DNA from: Streptomyces misionensis
Lineage (GTDB): Bacteria; Actinomycetota; Actinomycetes; Streptomycetales; Streptomycetaceae
Direction: 5' to 3'
Assembly (NCBI RefSeq): GCF_900104815.1
Contig: NZ_FNTD01000004.1
Location: forward strand, 1,426,001-1,490,000
Length of the DNA stretch: 64,000 nucleotides
How positions within the stretch are numbered: position 1 is the stretch's first letter; each line of letters starts with the position of its first letter. The notes below the pieces were generated by a model. The model was not told the DNA's origin. It worked only from the letters and a program-made list of their open reading frames with translations, and searched no databases. This document shows positions 34,199 to 42,374 of this stretch, in pieces. A program made the position numbers and the translations under genes.

Positions 34199-35167
34199 AT
34201 GGATCACATGGGTCACATGGATCACAGCGGACACGGCATGATGATGGACATGCCACCGTTCACGCTCGGGCGGGGGCTCCAGTGGTCGGCCGAACCCTTC
34301 TTCCTGGTGACCTGCCTGCTCGGGCTGGCCCTGTACGGGTGGGGGGTCGTACGGCTGCGCCGGCGCGGCGACACGTGGTCCATGGCCCGGACGGTCTCGT
34401 TCGTCACCGGTGTGCTGACGATCATGCTGGTGATGTGCACCAGGCTGAACGACTACGGGATGGTCATGTTCAGCGTGCACATGGTGCAGCACATGGTCAT
34501 CAGCATGCTGTCGCCGATCCTGATCCTGCTCGGCGCTCCGGTCACGCTGGCGCTGCGCGCGCTGCCGACCGCGGGCCGGGGCCGCACGGGCCCGCGCGAG
34601 CTGCTGCTGATGCTGCTGCACAGCCGGTACATGCGGGTCATCACCCACCCGCTGTTCACCATCCCGATGTTCATCGCGAGCCTGTACGTGCTCTACTTCA
34701 CCCCGCTGTTCGACTTCCTGATGGGGTCGAGGACCGGGCACATCGCGATGATGGTGCACTTCCTCGCGGTCGGTGTCGTCTTCTTCTGGCCGATCATCGG
34801 CGTGGACCCGGGTCCGCACCGGCCGGGTCACCTGATGCGGATGCTGGAGCTGTTCGCGGGCATGCCGTTCCACGCGTTCTTCGGCATCGCGCTGATGATG
34901 GCGTCGACCCCGATGGTGACGACGTTCCTGCACCCGCCCGCCTCGCTCGGCATCGACGCCCTCTCCGACCAGAACTCGGCCGGCGGCATCGCCTGGGCCT
35001 TCAGCGAGGTCCCCTCCGTGGTCGTGCTGATCGCGCTGCTGTTCCAGTGGTACGGCTCCGAGCAGCGCCAGGCCAAGCGCAAGGACCGGCAGGCGGACCG
35101 GGACGGCGACAAGGAGCTGGAGGCGTACAACGCCTACCTGGCCTCGCTGAGCACACGCCAGGGCTGA
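34199..35167 (+). CDS. CtaG-like cytochrome c oxidase assembly protein
   Basis: 322 residues from ATG 34199; upstream in-frame codons lack a ribosome site. The N terminus MDHMGHMDHSGHGMMMDMPP holds four His and many Met, a likely Cu(I)-binding tail. About seven to eight hydrophobic segments follow, with the caa3_CtaG features MVMFSVHMVQHMVISMLSPI, LFTIPMFIASLYVLYFTPL and GMPFHAFFGIALMMASTPM. Members assist copper insertion into oxidase. The C-terminal tail is charged (KRKDRQADRDGDKELE). No oxidase subunits are near. Regulation by copper is plausible, but I see no clear CsoR site. Confidence 0.85.
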   Translation: MDHMGHMDHSGHGMMMDMPPFTLGRGLQWSAEPFFLVTCLLGLALYGWGVVRLRRRGDTWSMARTVSFVTGVLTIMLVMCTRLNDYGMVMFSVHMVQHMVISMLSPILILLGAPVTLALRALPTAGRGRTGPRELLLMLLHSRYMRVITHPLFTIPMFIASLYVLYFTPLFDFLMGSRTGHIAMMVHFLAVGVVFFWPIIGVDPGPHRPGHLMRMLELFAGMPFHAFFGIALMMASTPMVTTFLHPPASLGIDALSDQNSAGGIAWAFSEVPSVVVLIALLFQWYGSEQRQAKRKDRQADRDGDKELEAYNAYLASLSTRQG

Positions 35168-35285
35168 GTTCCGGGCTCCGCCGGGACTCGGCTCCGGGGA
35201 AATCCGGGGACCTGGTCGGGGGTATCCCCTACGGGCGGCGGCCGGGGCACCATGGTCGGGACGGACCATGAGGGGGGTTGCCGCG

Positions 35286-35441
35286 ATGCCCGGTTCCACC
35301 AAGGCGATGGGCGCGCTCACGGCCGGCGCGCTCGTCGCCGTGACCGCGTACACGGTCGCGCTCGGCGGTGACGGCTGGCTCTGGTTCGGCTGGGTGGTGC
35401 TGGGGCTGCTGACCCTCGCCATGGCCGTCACCCAGCCGTAG
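35286..35441 (+). CDS. Very small membrane protein
   Basis: 51 residues from ATG 35286; AGGGGGG lies 8 nt upstream. The residues (MPGSTKAMGALTAGALVAVT, then GWLWFGWVVLGLLTLAMAV) form two short hydrophobic helices. An ATG at 35268 would add six residues. GC3 is high and the frame fits the pattern of real genes, but no family is recognised. It sits between the CtaG-like and Lrp genes. Confidence 0.6.
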   Translation: MPGSTKAMGALTAGALVAVTAYTVALGGDGWLWFGWVVLGLLTLAMAVTQP

Positions 35442-35476
35442 CCGCGTCGCGGGTCCCGGCTGATTACAGTGCCCGC

Positions 35477-35962
35477 ATGAACAGCAGGACGCCGTCCTTC
35501 GACGATCTCGACCGCAAGATCACCACCGCCCTGATGGCGAACGCCAGGACCAGCTTCGCCGAGATCGGCGCGGCGATCGGGCTCTCCGCGACGGCGGTCA
35601 AGCGGCGCGTGGACCGGCTGCGCGAGACCGGGGTGATCACCGGGTTCACGGCCACCGTGCGGCCCTCGGCGCTCGGCTGGCGCACCGAGGCGTACGTCGA
35701 GGTCTACTGCGAGGGCGCGGCCCCGCCCCGGCGCCTCGCGGAGGTCGTCCGCAACCATCCGGAGATCACGGCGGCCATGACGGTGACCGGCGGCGCCGAC
35801 GCGCTGCTGCACGTGCGGGCGCGGGACGTGGAGCACTTCGAGGAGGTGCTGGAGCGGATCCGCACCGAGCCGTTCATCCGGAAGACGATCAGCGTGATGG
35901 TGCTCTCCCATCTGCTCCCCGACAGCCCGGAGGCGGGGGCCACCCAGGCGGCCCCGGAGTGA
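35477..35962 (+). CDS. Lrp/AsnC-family regulator
   Basis: 161 residues from ATG 35477. HTH (residues ~7-58): FDDLDRKITTALMANARTSF, GLSATAVKRRVDRLRETGVI. RAM domain: ITAAMTVTGGADALLHVRAR, LERIRTEPFIRKTISVMVLS. It probably senses an amino acid such as arginine or ornithine, since ddaH-rocD follow. Two inverted repeats upstream of ddaH could be its target. A hairpin terminates it at 35981-35999. Confidence 0.9.
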   Translation: MNSRTPSFDDLDRKITTALMANARTSFAEIGAAIGLSATAVKRRVDRLRETGVITGFTATVRPSALGWRTEAYVEVYCEGAAPPRRLAEVVRNHPEITAAMTVTGGADALLHVRARDVEHFEEVLERIRTEPFIRKTISVMVLSHLLPDSPEAGATQAAPE

Positions 35963-35980
35963 CCCGCGGACGGCGCGCCG

Positions 35981-35999
35981 ACGCCCCGAAAAGGGGCGT
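35981..35999 (+). terminator. Terminator after the Lrp gene
   Basis: ACGCCCC-GAAAA-GGGGCGT, a perfect 7-bp stem, 19 nt after the stop. Confidence 0.65.
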
Positions 36000-36074
36000 G
36001 CGGAGGGCGCACGGAGGACCCGGAAACGGGGTGTGGGCGGCCGTCGGCGGATGATCAGAAGTATGCGCAAAAAG

Positions 36075-36127
36075 CCTGCGTGATAGACGGGTACTACGCA
36101 GGAAAGCTGCACATCCGCGCAGCTTTC
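36075..36127. promoter_or_regulatory. Two adjacent inverted repeats upstream of ddaH-rocD
   Basis: CCTGCGT-N14-ACGCAGG (36075-36102) and GAAAGCTGC-N8-GCAGCTTTC (36102-36127) are both perfect and share one base. They are in an AT-richer island 5-60 bp before the promoter candidate. Likely operator for the Lrp-type protein, or a structured element. Confidence 0.6.
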
Positions 36128-36132
36128 TTCGC

Positions 36133-36162
36133 TTGTCGCGCGTCCGGCTTCGTTCCTACCTT
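36133..36162 (+). promoter_or_regulatory. Promoter of ddaH-rocD
   Basis: TTGTCG (36133-36138), 18-bp spacer, TACCTT (36157-36162). Transcription would start near 36169, leaving a ~38-nt leader before GTG 36207. Confidence 0.5.
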
Positions 36163-36206
36163 GGTGTCACCCATCAGTGACAGACGGAAACCGGAGGGAA
36201 CCCTCT

Positions 36207-37016
36207 GTGTCCGAAAGCCGTGAATCGCGCCCTCGGCGCTTCCTTGTCTGTGAACCCAGGCACTTCGCGGTGCAGTACACGATCAACCCCTGGATGAACC
36301 CCGACCGGCCGGTTGACGTGGACCTCGCGCGGGACCAGTGGCAGGAGCTGATCCGCACCTACCGCGCCCACGGCCACACCGTCGACTCCCTGGAGCCGGT
36401 GCCGGGCCTGCCGGACATGGTGTTCTCGGCCAACGCGGCGTGCGTGGTCGAGGGCCGGGTCTTCGGCTCGCTGTTCCACGCGCCGCAGCGGCGCCCCGAG
36501 TCGGTGCACTACGACACCTGGTTCAAGGCGGCGGGCTACGACGTGTACCGCCCCGAGGCGGTGTCCGAGGGCGAGGGCGATCTGGTGTGGACGGGCCGGT
36601 ACATCCTGGCCGGGACCGGGTTCCGCACCACCCGCGAGGCGCACCGTGAGGCCCAGGAGTTCCTGGGGCACCCGGTGATCGGCCTGACTCTGGTGGACCC
36701 GTACTTCTACCATCTGGACACGGCGCTGTTCGTGCTGGACGACGCCAATGTCTGCTACTACCCCGAGGCGTTCTCGCCGGGCAGCCGCGAGGTGCTGCGG
36801 CGCCTGTTCCCGGACGCGGTGCTGGCCACCCGCGAGGACGCGCTCGCCTGGGGCCTGAACTCGGTGTCCGACGGCCGGCACGTGTTCATCGCCCCCCAGG
36901 CCGAGGTGCTGTGCGAGCGCCTCGCCGACCGTGGTTACGTCCCCGTCCCCGTCGACCTGTCGGAGTTCCACAAGGCCGGCGGTGGCATCAAGTGCTGCAC
37001 CCAGGAGATCCGCTGA
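36207..37016 (+). CDS. ddaH: Dimethylarginine dimethylaminohydrolase (DDAH)
   Basis: 269 residues from GTG 36207, preceded by GGAGGG at 9 nt; GTG 36177 lies in frame but has no ribosome site. Guanidine-modifying fold: NPWMNPDRPVDVDLARDQW, DMVFSANAA, DPYFYHLDTALFVLDDAN (catalytic His), and KCCTQEIR at the end (nucleophilic Cys263 or 264). It makes citrulline from methylated arginine. Coupled to rocD by a one-base stop-start overlap. A role in ornithine/citrulline-type catabolism under the upstream Lrp regulator is inferred. Confidence 0.9.
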   Translation: MSESRESRPRRFLVCEPRHFAVQYTINPWMNPDRPVDVDLARDQWQELIRTYRAHGHTVDSLEPVPGLPDMVFSANAACVVEGRVFGSLFHAPQRRPESVHYDTWFKAAGYDVYRPEAVSEGEGDLVWTGRYILAGTGFRTTREAHREAQEFLGHPVIGLTLVDPYFYHLDTALFVLDDANVCYYPEAFSPGSREVLRRLFPDAVLATREDALAWGLNSVSDGRHVFIAPQAEVLCERLADRGYVPVPVDLSEFHKAGGGIKCCTQEIR

Positions 37017-38233
37017 TGACCGCACCCGCGCGCACCCGTACGTCCGACGACCTGATCCGTGCGGAGGAGCCGGTCCTGGCGCACAACTACCACCCGCTGC
37101 CGGTGGTCGTGGCCCGGGCCGAGGGCAGTTGGGTGGAGGACGTCGAGGGCCGCCGCTACCTGGACATGCTGGCCGGGTACTCGGCGCTCAACTTCGGCCA
37201 CCGGCACCCGGCCCTGATCGAGGCCGCCCACCGCCAGCTCGACCTGCTCACGCTCACCTCCCGCGCGTTCCACAACGACCGGCTCGCTGAGTTCGCCGAA
37301 CGGCTCGCGGCGCTGACCGGCCTGGACATGGTGCTGCCGATGAACACCGGCGCGGAGGCCGTGGAGAGCGGCATCAAGCTGGCCCGCAAGTGGGCCTACG
37401 ACGTCAAGGGCGTGCCGGCCGACCGGGCGACGATCGTGGTCGCGGCGGACAACTTCCACGGCCGTACGACCACGATCGTCAGCTTCTCCACCGACGAGAC
37501 GGCCCGCTCGGGCTTCGGGCCGTTCACTCCGGGCTTCAAGGTCGTGCCGTACAACGACCTGGCGGCGCTGGAGGCGGCGGTCGACGACACGACGGCGGCG
37601 GTGCTGATCGAGCCCATCCAGGGCGAGGCCGGGGTGATCGTCCCGGACGACGGTTACCTCGCGGGCGTGCGCGAGCTGACCCGGCGCGAGGGGTGCCTGT
37701 TCGTCGCGGACGAGATCCAGTCCGGCCTCGGCCGCACGGGCCGCACCCTCGCCGTCGAGCACGAGGACGTCGTGCCGGACGTGCTGCTGCTCGGCAAGGC
37801 GCTCGGCGGCGGCATCGTGCCGGTGTCCGCGGTGGTGGCCCGGCGCGAGGTGATGGGGGTGCTGCACCCGGGCGAGCACGGCTCGACCTTCGGCGGCAAC
37901 CCGCTCGCGGCGGCGGTCGGCACGGCGGTGGTCGAACTGCTGGAGACCGGCGAGTTCCAGCGGCGCGCCGCCGAGCTGGGCGTGGTCCTGCGGGACGGGC
38001 TGACCGAGCTGGTGGGCAAGGGCGTGCTCGGCTTCCGCTCCCGCGGTCTGTGGGCGGGCGTCGACATCGACCCGGCGATCGGCACGGGGCGGGAGATCAG
38101 CGAGCGTCTGATGCGGGAGGGCATCCTGGCCAAGGACACCCACGGCTCCACCATCCGCCTGGCCCCGCCGCTGACGATCACCGCCGAGGAACTGGGCTCG
38201 GCGCTGGCGGCACTGGAGCGGGTGCTCGGCTGA
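37016..38233 (+). CDS. rocD: Ornithine--oxo-acid transaminase
   Basis: 405 residues from ATG 37016. PLP class III motifs: [55 protein letters not shown], and [18 protein letters not shown] (Lys Schiff base). It turns ornithine and an oxo-acid into glutamate semialdehyde. Position after ddaH supports arginine-family catabolism. The length and all key residues are standard. Confidence 0.93.
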   Translation: MTAPARTRTSDDLIRAEEPVLAHNYHPLPVVVARAEGSWVEDVEGRRYLDMLAGYSALNFGHRHPALIEAAHRQLDLLTLTSRAFHNDRLAEFAERLAALTGLDMVLPMNTGAEAVESGIKLARKWAYDVKGVPADRATIVVAADNFHGRTTTIVSFSTDETARSGFGPFTPGFKVVPYNDLAALEAAVDDTTAAVLIEPIQGEAGVIVPDDGYLAGVRELTRREGCLFVADEIQSGLGRTGRTLAVEHEDVVPDVLLLGKALGGGIVPVSAVVARREVMGVLHPGEHGSTFGGNPLAAAVGTAVVELLETGEFQRRAAELGVVLRDGLTELVGKGVLGFRSRGLWAGVDIDPAIGTGREISERLMREGILAKDTHGSTIRLAPPLTITAEELGSALAALERVLG

Positions 38234-38371
38234 CCGGACCGGGTTCCGTCCCCGCGGCCGGGAACGCTCCCCTCGGGGTTCGGTCGGGGCTTCTCCATCT
38301 CCGGGTGGAGAGGTCTCCATCGACCCGTGGGTGCTGGTGACGGGTGGGGTGCGGGGCGCAGCCTTTGGGAC

Positions 38372-39016
38372 ATGAATGCGATGCGTCCCGCACTCGCCGC
38401 CCTCACCGGTGTCTGCGTCCTGGTCTTCCTCGCGGCGTGGCTCCTCGGTGCCGCCTACTTCGGCATCCGGAGCCGCGCCGGCTCCCGCGGCCGGCCGCGC
38501 GCGTGGCGGCCGGCCCTGCGGCGCCGGACGGCGCTGACCGCGGGCGTGGTGGTGTTCGCCGGGCTGATACGGCTCACCGGGAGGTTCTGGGACGGCCTCC
38601 GCTTCTGGCGGCCCGAACTCGCTCTGCCCGGCGCGCTGCTGGTCGTCGTCTCCACGGCCCTGCTGCTCTGGTCCCGCTGGGTGCTGGGCACGATGTGGGC
38701 GAGCGTCCCCACCGTCCGGCACCACCACGAACTGCGCACGGACGGCCCGTACCGGCTGGTCCGCCACCCCATCTACACCGGCATGCTCGGCCTGATCACC
38801 GGCGGGATGCTGGCCTGCGGCTTCGGCGTGTGGATCGCCTGCCTGATCGTCGCGGTCCCCTGGCTGCTGCGCCGGGTCCGGGTCGAGGACGCCCTGATGG
38901 CGCGCGAGTTCGGAGCCGCCTACGACGCCTACCGGCTGCGCGTCCCGGCGCTCCTGCCGGGCATACGCCCCGCCGTCCGGACGTATCCGGACGGCGCCGA
39001 CGGCGGCCGGCCGTAG
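38372..39016 (+). CDS. Isoprenylcysteine carboxyl methyltransferase family membrane protein
   Basis: 214 residues from ATG 38372 (ATG 38381 also in frame; neither has a clear ribosome site). About four hydrophobic segments. The core reads VPTVRHHHELRTDGPYRLVRHP followed by IYTGMLGL, the ICMT/PEMT-like SAM-binding motif, then REFGAAYDAYRLRVPALLPG. Bacterial members methylate lipids or are of unknown substrate. It ends ~100 nt before plsC without overlap. No prenyltransferase nearby. Confidence 0.8.
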   Translation: MNAMRPALAALTGVCVLVFLAAWLLGAAYFGIRSRAGSRGRPRAWRPALRRRTALTAGVVVFAGLIRLTGRFWDGLRFWRPELALPGALLVVVSTALLLWSRWVLGTMWASVPTVRHHHELRTDGPYRLVRHPIYTGMLGLITGGMLACGFGVWIACLIVAVPWLLRRVRVEDALMAREFGAAYDAYRLRVPALLPGIRPAVRTYPDGADGGRP

Positions 39017-39122
39017 CGGGGCAACGATTGCGCCAAGCTCCCCGGTCCGGTTGCCGCCCGGGGCCGGTGGCAGCACGCTGTCCTCGCGGCCGAGCCGGGC
39101 CGCCGGAGTGAGGAGCGGCACC

Positions 39123-39848
39123 TTGTTCTACTGCCTCCTGAAGTACGTGCTGCTGGGTCCCCTGCTCAGACTGGTCTTCCGGCCCCGGATCGAGGGCCTG
39201 GAGAACGTGCCTGCCACGGGAGCGGCGATCGTCGCCGGGAACCACCTCTCGTTCTCCGACCACTTCCTGATGCCGGCGATCCTGAAGAGACGCATCACCT
39301 TCCTCGCCAAGGCGGAGTACTTCACCGGGCCGGGGATCAAGGGCCGGCTCACCGCGTTCTTCTTCCGCAGCGCCGGGCAGATCCCGGTGGACCGCTCGAG
39401 CAAGGAGGCGGGGCAGGCCGCGGTCCGCGAGGGCCTCGGGGTGCTGCGCAAGGGTGAACTGCTCGGCATCTACCCGGAGGGCACGCGCTCGCACGACGGC
39501 CGGCTGTACAAGGGCAAGGTCGGGGTCGCCGTGATGGCGCTGACGGCGGGCGTCCCGGTGGTGCCCTGCGCGATGATCGGCACCTTCGAGGCGCAGCCGC
39601 CCGGCAGGCTGATCCCGCGGATCCGGCCCGTCACCATCCGCTTCGGCAAGCCCCTGGAGTTCTCCCGGTTCGCCGGGATGGAGGACCAGAAGGCCGTACT
39701 GCGGGCCGTCACCGACGAGATCATGTACGCCATCCTGACCCTGTCCGAGCAGGAGTACGTCGACCAGTACGCGGCGATCGTCAAGAGCCGGCAGGCCGGC
39801 GAACGGGGCGAGAGGGAGCGCAGGTTCCCCCGGGCACCCCTCGGCTGA
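39123..39848 (+). CDS. 1-acyl-sn-glycerol-3-phosphate acyltransferase (PlsC-like)
   Basis: 241 residues from TTG 39123 with AGGAG 7 nt upstream; GTG 39108 is an in-frame alternative. HxxxxD block: IVAGNHLSFSDHFLMPA; GIYPEGTRSHDGRLYKGK is the second block; VPVVPCAMIGTFEAQPPG follows. Hydrophobic N terminus (CLLKYVLLGPLLRLVF) should bind membrane. It transfers acyl groups to lysophosphatidate or similar. Convergent with the YefM-like gene, 39 nt apart. Confidence 0.88.
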   Translation: MFYCLLKYVLLGPLLRLVFRPRIEGLENVPATGAAIVAGNHLSFSDHFLMPAILKRRITFLAKAEYFTGPGIKGRLTAFFFRSAGQIPVDRSSKEAGQAAVREGLGVLRKGELLGIYPEGTRSHDGRLYKGKVGVAVMALTAGVPVVPCAMIGTFEAQPPGRLIPRIRPVTIRFGKPLEFSRFAGMEDQKAVLRAVTDEIMYAILTLSEQEYVDQYAAIVKSRQAGERGERERRFPRAPLG

Positions 39849-39887
39849 CACCGCGAGGACGCCGGGCCCGCCCGACGCGCGCGGCGC

Positions 39888-40175
39888 TCAGGACACGCCC
39901 GGGCCCCGGTATTCGGCCGCGATGCCGAAGCGCTGTTGTTCGCGCGGGGCGGACGGGACGTCGCGGACGCGGGACACCGTGCTGGTCACCTGTTCCTCGC
40001 CCGGCTCCTCCGCGCCGTCGAGGGCGTCGAGGCGCTCCAGGTCGGCGGCGGAGACCAGCGCGACCAGCGGCTTGCCGTGCCGGGTCACGACGACGCGCTC
40101 GCCGCCGTACACCACCCGGTTGATCAGGTCGGCCAGCTCAGCCCTGGCTTGGGTCACCGGAATCTCGTAGGCCAT
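39888..40175 (-). CDS. Phd/YefM-family antitoxin-like protein without a toxin gene
   Basis: 95 residues from ATG 40175. The Phd/YefM N-terminal fold is clear: YEIPVTQARAELADLINRVV, YGGERVVVTRHGKPLVALVS, AADLERLDAL. The rest (residues ~55-95) is acidic and Pro/Gly-rich, probably disordered, as in antitoxin tails. The usual RelE/Doc toxin would follow downstream on the same strand, but that strand's next space is occupied by the convergent plsC gene. The start is 27 nt from two TGTACA motifs, the core element of YefM operators. Autorepression through them is the natural inference. Confidence 0.85.
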   Translation of the reverse strand: MAYEIPVTQARAELADLINRVVYGGERVVVTRHGKPLVALVSAADLERLDALDGAEEPGEEQVTSTVSRVRDVPSAPREQQRFGIAAEYRGPGVS

Positions 40176-40202
40176 ACCCCCATGATACCCACGCGTACGT
40201 AA

Positions 40203-40217
40203 TGTACATTCTGTACA
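40203..40217. promoter_or_regulatory. YefM-type operator: TGTACA-TTC-TGTACA
   Basis: Two TGTACA boxes (40203-40208, 40212-40217) lie in the 85-nt gap between the YefM-like gene and the divergent ClpP-like gene; a TATCAT -10-like element for the minus strand is at 40182-40187. E. coli YefM recognises palindromes with a TGTACA core. Confidence 0.65.
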
Positions 40218-40260
40218 GAAGCCGGGAGCCCGGCTCTGCCGCGAGGAGGGGTGTGCCCAG

Positions 40261-40890
40261 ATGTTCCGACCGTCTGCCCGTTATGTCCTGCCCGAGTTCA
40301 CCGAACGCACCACCGGTTTCGGGGAGCGCAGGCTCGATCCGTACTCGAAGCTGTTCGAGAGCCGGGTCGTCTTCCTCGGGACGCCCCTGGACGAGGCGGC
40401 GGCGAGCGATGTGATCACCCAGTTCATGCACCTCGAACACCTGGCGCCGGAGCGGGACATCACGCTCTACCTGAACTGCCCGGGCGGCTCGTTCCATGCG
40501 ATGACGGCGGTCTACGACACGATGCAGTACGTCACCTGCGAGGTGCAGACCTACTGCCTGGGCCAGGCCGCCTCGGTCGGTGCGGTACTGCTCGCCGCGG
40601 GCACCCCGGGCAAGCGGTTCACCCTGCCGGGCGCCCGCGTGGTCCTCTCCCAGCCCGCGCTCTCCGAGCCGGCGCAGGGCCAGCCGAGCGACCTGGTGAT
40701 CCAGGCGGAGGAGCTGTCCCGGATGCGCGCCCTCATGGAGGAGATCCTGGTCCGCCACACCGGCCGCGGCGAGGAGCAGGTCCATCAGGACCTGGAGCGT
40801 GACCTCGTGCTGGACGCGCCGGGTGCACGGTCGTACGGCCTGGTGGACGGGGTGGTCCCGAGCCGCCGCGACCTCCCCGGCGAGCGGTGA
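40261..40890 (+). CDS. ClpP-like protein with catalytic His replaced by Ser
   Basis: 209 residues from ATG 40261. The S14 fold is obvious: [40 protein letters not shown] (Ser105 nucleophile position), [20 protein letters not shown] (Asp181). The position of the catalytic His, normally in [SA]RVMIHQP, reads ARVVLSQP, so His is Ser130. The triad is broken and unassisted peptidase activity is unlikely; comparable ClpR subunits are structural or regulatory in mixed rings. The divergent YefM-like gene shares its promoter region, and a small helical protein gene follows after 7 nt. Confidence 0.9.
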   Translation: MFRPSARYVLPEFTERTTGFGERRLDPYSKLFESRVVFLGTPLDEAAASDVITQFMHLEHLAPERDITLYLNCPGGSFHAMTAVYDTMQYVTCEVQTYCLGQAASVGAVLLAAGTPGKRFTLPGARVVLSQPALSEPAQGQPSDLVIQAEELSRMRALMEEILVRHTGRGEEQVHQDLERDLVLDAPGARSYGLVDGVVPSRRDLPGER

Positions 40891-40897
40891 ACGGGCC

Positions 40898-41206
40898 GTG
40901 CTGCCCGAGGAGTTGCCGCCGCTGCCCGCGCTGACGCGCGCGGAGGGCGAGCTGGTGGACCGTTACCTGGACGTGGTCGACCAGCTGGGCAGGATCAACC
41001 CGGCGCGCGACGGGGACACCTATCGCGGGCTGCGCGCCGCGCAGGCGCTGGTGCGCAAGGCGGAGGAGCTGCGCGACGCGCTGGATCTGATGCACCGGCG
41101 GGGCGAGCGGGAGCTGCACGGCGGCACGCTGGCACGCGCCCTTCGGGTGCTGGACGGCGAGCGCCGGGCCGCGCGCGTCGCGCTCCCGCCACAGGCCTCG
41201 AACTGA
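40898..41206 (+). CDS. Small helical protein downstream of ClpP-like gene
   Basis: 102 residues from GTG 40898, 7 nt after the ClpP-like stop. Mostly helix by composition: EGELVDRYLDVVDQLGRIN, YRGLRAAQALVRKAEELRDA, ELHGGTLARALRVLDGERRA. No family recognised. Tight spacing implies co-translation; it may be an adaptor or partner of the ClpP-like ring, which is inference. A 13-bp hairpin follows 14 nt after its stop. Confidence 0.72.
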   Translation: MLPEELPPLPALTRAEGELVDRYLDVVDQLGRINPARDGDTYRGLRAAQALVRKAEELRDALDLMHRRGERELHGGTLARALRVLDGERRAARVALPPQASN

Positions 41207-41219
41207 TCCGGACGGCCGT

Positions 41220-41263
41220 GGGGCCCGGCCGGTACCGCGCGTCTGCGCGCCCGGCCGGGCCCC
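41220..41263 (+). terminator. Terminator after the ClpP-like operon
   Basis: GGGGCCCGGCCGG (41220-41232) pairs perfectly with CCGGCCGGGCCCC (41251-41263); the loop contains a smaller GCGC/GCGC hairpin. Confidence 0.78.
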
Positions 41264-41587
41264 CGCGCGAAACGGCCCGAACGATGTACCGCCGACCGGT
41301 GTATATCCGGGTCCGTTTCCGGCGCTTCCGAGTTGCGCCGCGACCCTGCCGTGCCGTGCTGCACGATCATCTTTTCCCAGGTCCGGGGCTACGTACGGGA
41401 ACTGACGAGCTATCGAACAGAGCAGCTTCCACCCGAACGGGCGAGTGGTGAGTAACGCCACAAATCCCCGGTTCCGTTGGGATTTTCGGACAGCTGTGAG
41501 TGAAGATCCCTGTCTGACGACAAGACCCCGCCACCGCGGCGGGGCGATCCGGGCGGACGCCGAGTCCTGCCGCCGCCCGGATGACCG

Positions 41588-41770
41588 GTCGACAGGAGTG
41601 GATCGGCAGGAGTGGAGGACCCAGGCAAGGCGGGTCGCCGTAGCGGCTGGCCGTCCGTGAGAACGGACGGGCACACGCTCCGGGCCGACCCTTGGGGTGA
41701 AGCCGCGGCAACGCGGCCGGGCTACTTCGCCAGCCCGAATCCGACAGGTCATCCTTCACAGGCGGCTGAC
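41588..41770 (+). ncRNA. ydaO/yuaA-type cyclic di-AMP riboswitch
   Basis: The leader of the NlpC/P60 gene has the family landmarks in order: GGAGGACCCAGGCAAGG (~41614-41630), CCGTCCGTGAGAACGGACGG hairpin (41651-41670), CTTGGGGTGAAG (~41691-41702), GCCGCGGCAACGCGGC hairpin and GCCCGAATCCGACAGGTCA (41733-41751). These match the ydaO core (GGGGTGAA ... CCGAATCCGnCAG). Boundaries are approximate. In Streptomyces such riboswitches lower expression of cell-wall hydrolases when c-di-AMP is high, often by premature termination. Confidence 0.85.
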
Positions 41771-41782
41771 GAAGGGTTGCGC

Positions 41783-42256
41783 ATGACTGCGCTCAATCGT
41801 GTCCCGTCGCTGATGGCCCGGGCCGGTACGGCCTCGGCCCTCACCCTGGCCGCCGTGGGCGGCTCGATCGCGGTGCCGGGGATGTCCTCCGACGCCTCGG
41901 CCGCGACCATGGCGACGAAGGCGCTGCAGATCGCGGCGTCCAAGAAGGGCGCCCCGTACCAGTGGGGCGCCACGGGACCGCGCCGGTTCGACTGCTCGGG
42001 GCTGACGCTCTACTCGTTCAAGAAGGCCGGCAAGAAGCTGCCGCGGACCGCCGCCCAGCAGTACAACAAGACCCACCACATCTCCGCCTCCAGCCGCCGG
42101 GCCGGTGACCTGGTGTTCTTCCATTCCGGCCGGAACGTCTACCACGTCGGCATCTACGCCGGTCACGGCAAGATCTGGCATGCGCCGAAGACCGGTGCGG
42201 TGGTGCGGCTGGAGAAGATCTGGTCCAAGAGCGTCTGGTACGGCCGGGTCAACTGA
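41783..42256 (+). CDS. Secreted NlpC/P60 cell-wall endopeptidase
   Basis: 157 residues from ATG 41783 with GAAGG upstream. Signal sequence to about residue 41 (LTLAAVGGSIAVPGMSSDAS, cut after SAA). NlpC/P60 domain: Cys71 in RRFDCSGLTLYSFKKAGKK, His121 in NVYHVGIYAGHGK, His133 in IWHAPK. It cuts D-Glu/mDAP-type bonds in peptidoglycan. It is a short form with no SH3 or coiled coil. The riboswitch just upstream ties it to c-di-AMP control of wall growth and spore germination. Confidence 0.92.
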   Translation: MTALNRVPSLMARAGTASALTLAAVGGSIAVPGMSSDASAATMATKALQIAASKKGAPYQWGATGPRRFDCSGLTLYSFKKAGKKLPRTAAQQYNKTHHISASSRRAGDLVFFHSGRNVYHVGIYAGHGKIWHAPKTGAVVRLEKIWSKSVWYGRVN

Positions 42257-42258
42257 CC

Positions 42259-42305
42259 CCCGTGCGCACACGGGAGCGTCTCCAGCCACCGGGCCGCTCC
42301 CCGTG
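42259..42305. terminator. Terminator between the convergent NlpC/P60 and ATPase genes
   Basis: CCCGTG-CGCA-CACGGG (42259-42274) is immediately after the NlpC/P60 stop and can alternatively pair CACGGGAGCG (42269-42278) with CGCTCCCCGTG (42295-42305, one bulge). Confidence 0.4.
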
Positions 42306-42374
42306 TTCTCCTCCGGCACCGCCTCCAGCCCCCGGGCGGACCGGGACGGGCCCCTCGCCCGTTGGATGAACGTT

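Noticed and set aside
39849..39887. Search for a YoeB/Doc-like toxin beside the YefM-like gene
   Set aside because: Only 39 nt separate it from plsC, and the opposite side holds the ClpP-like gene; no frame resembles RelE, YoeB or Doc.
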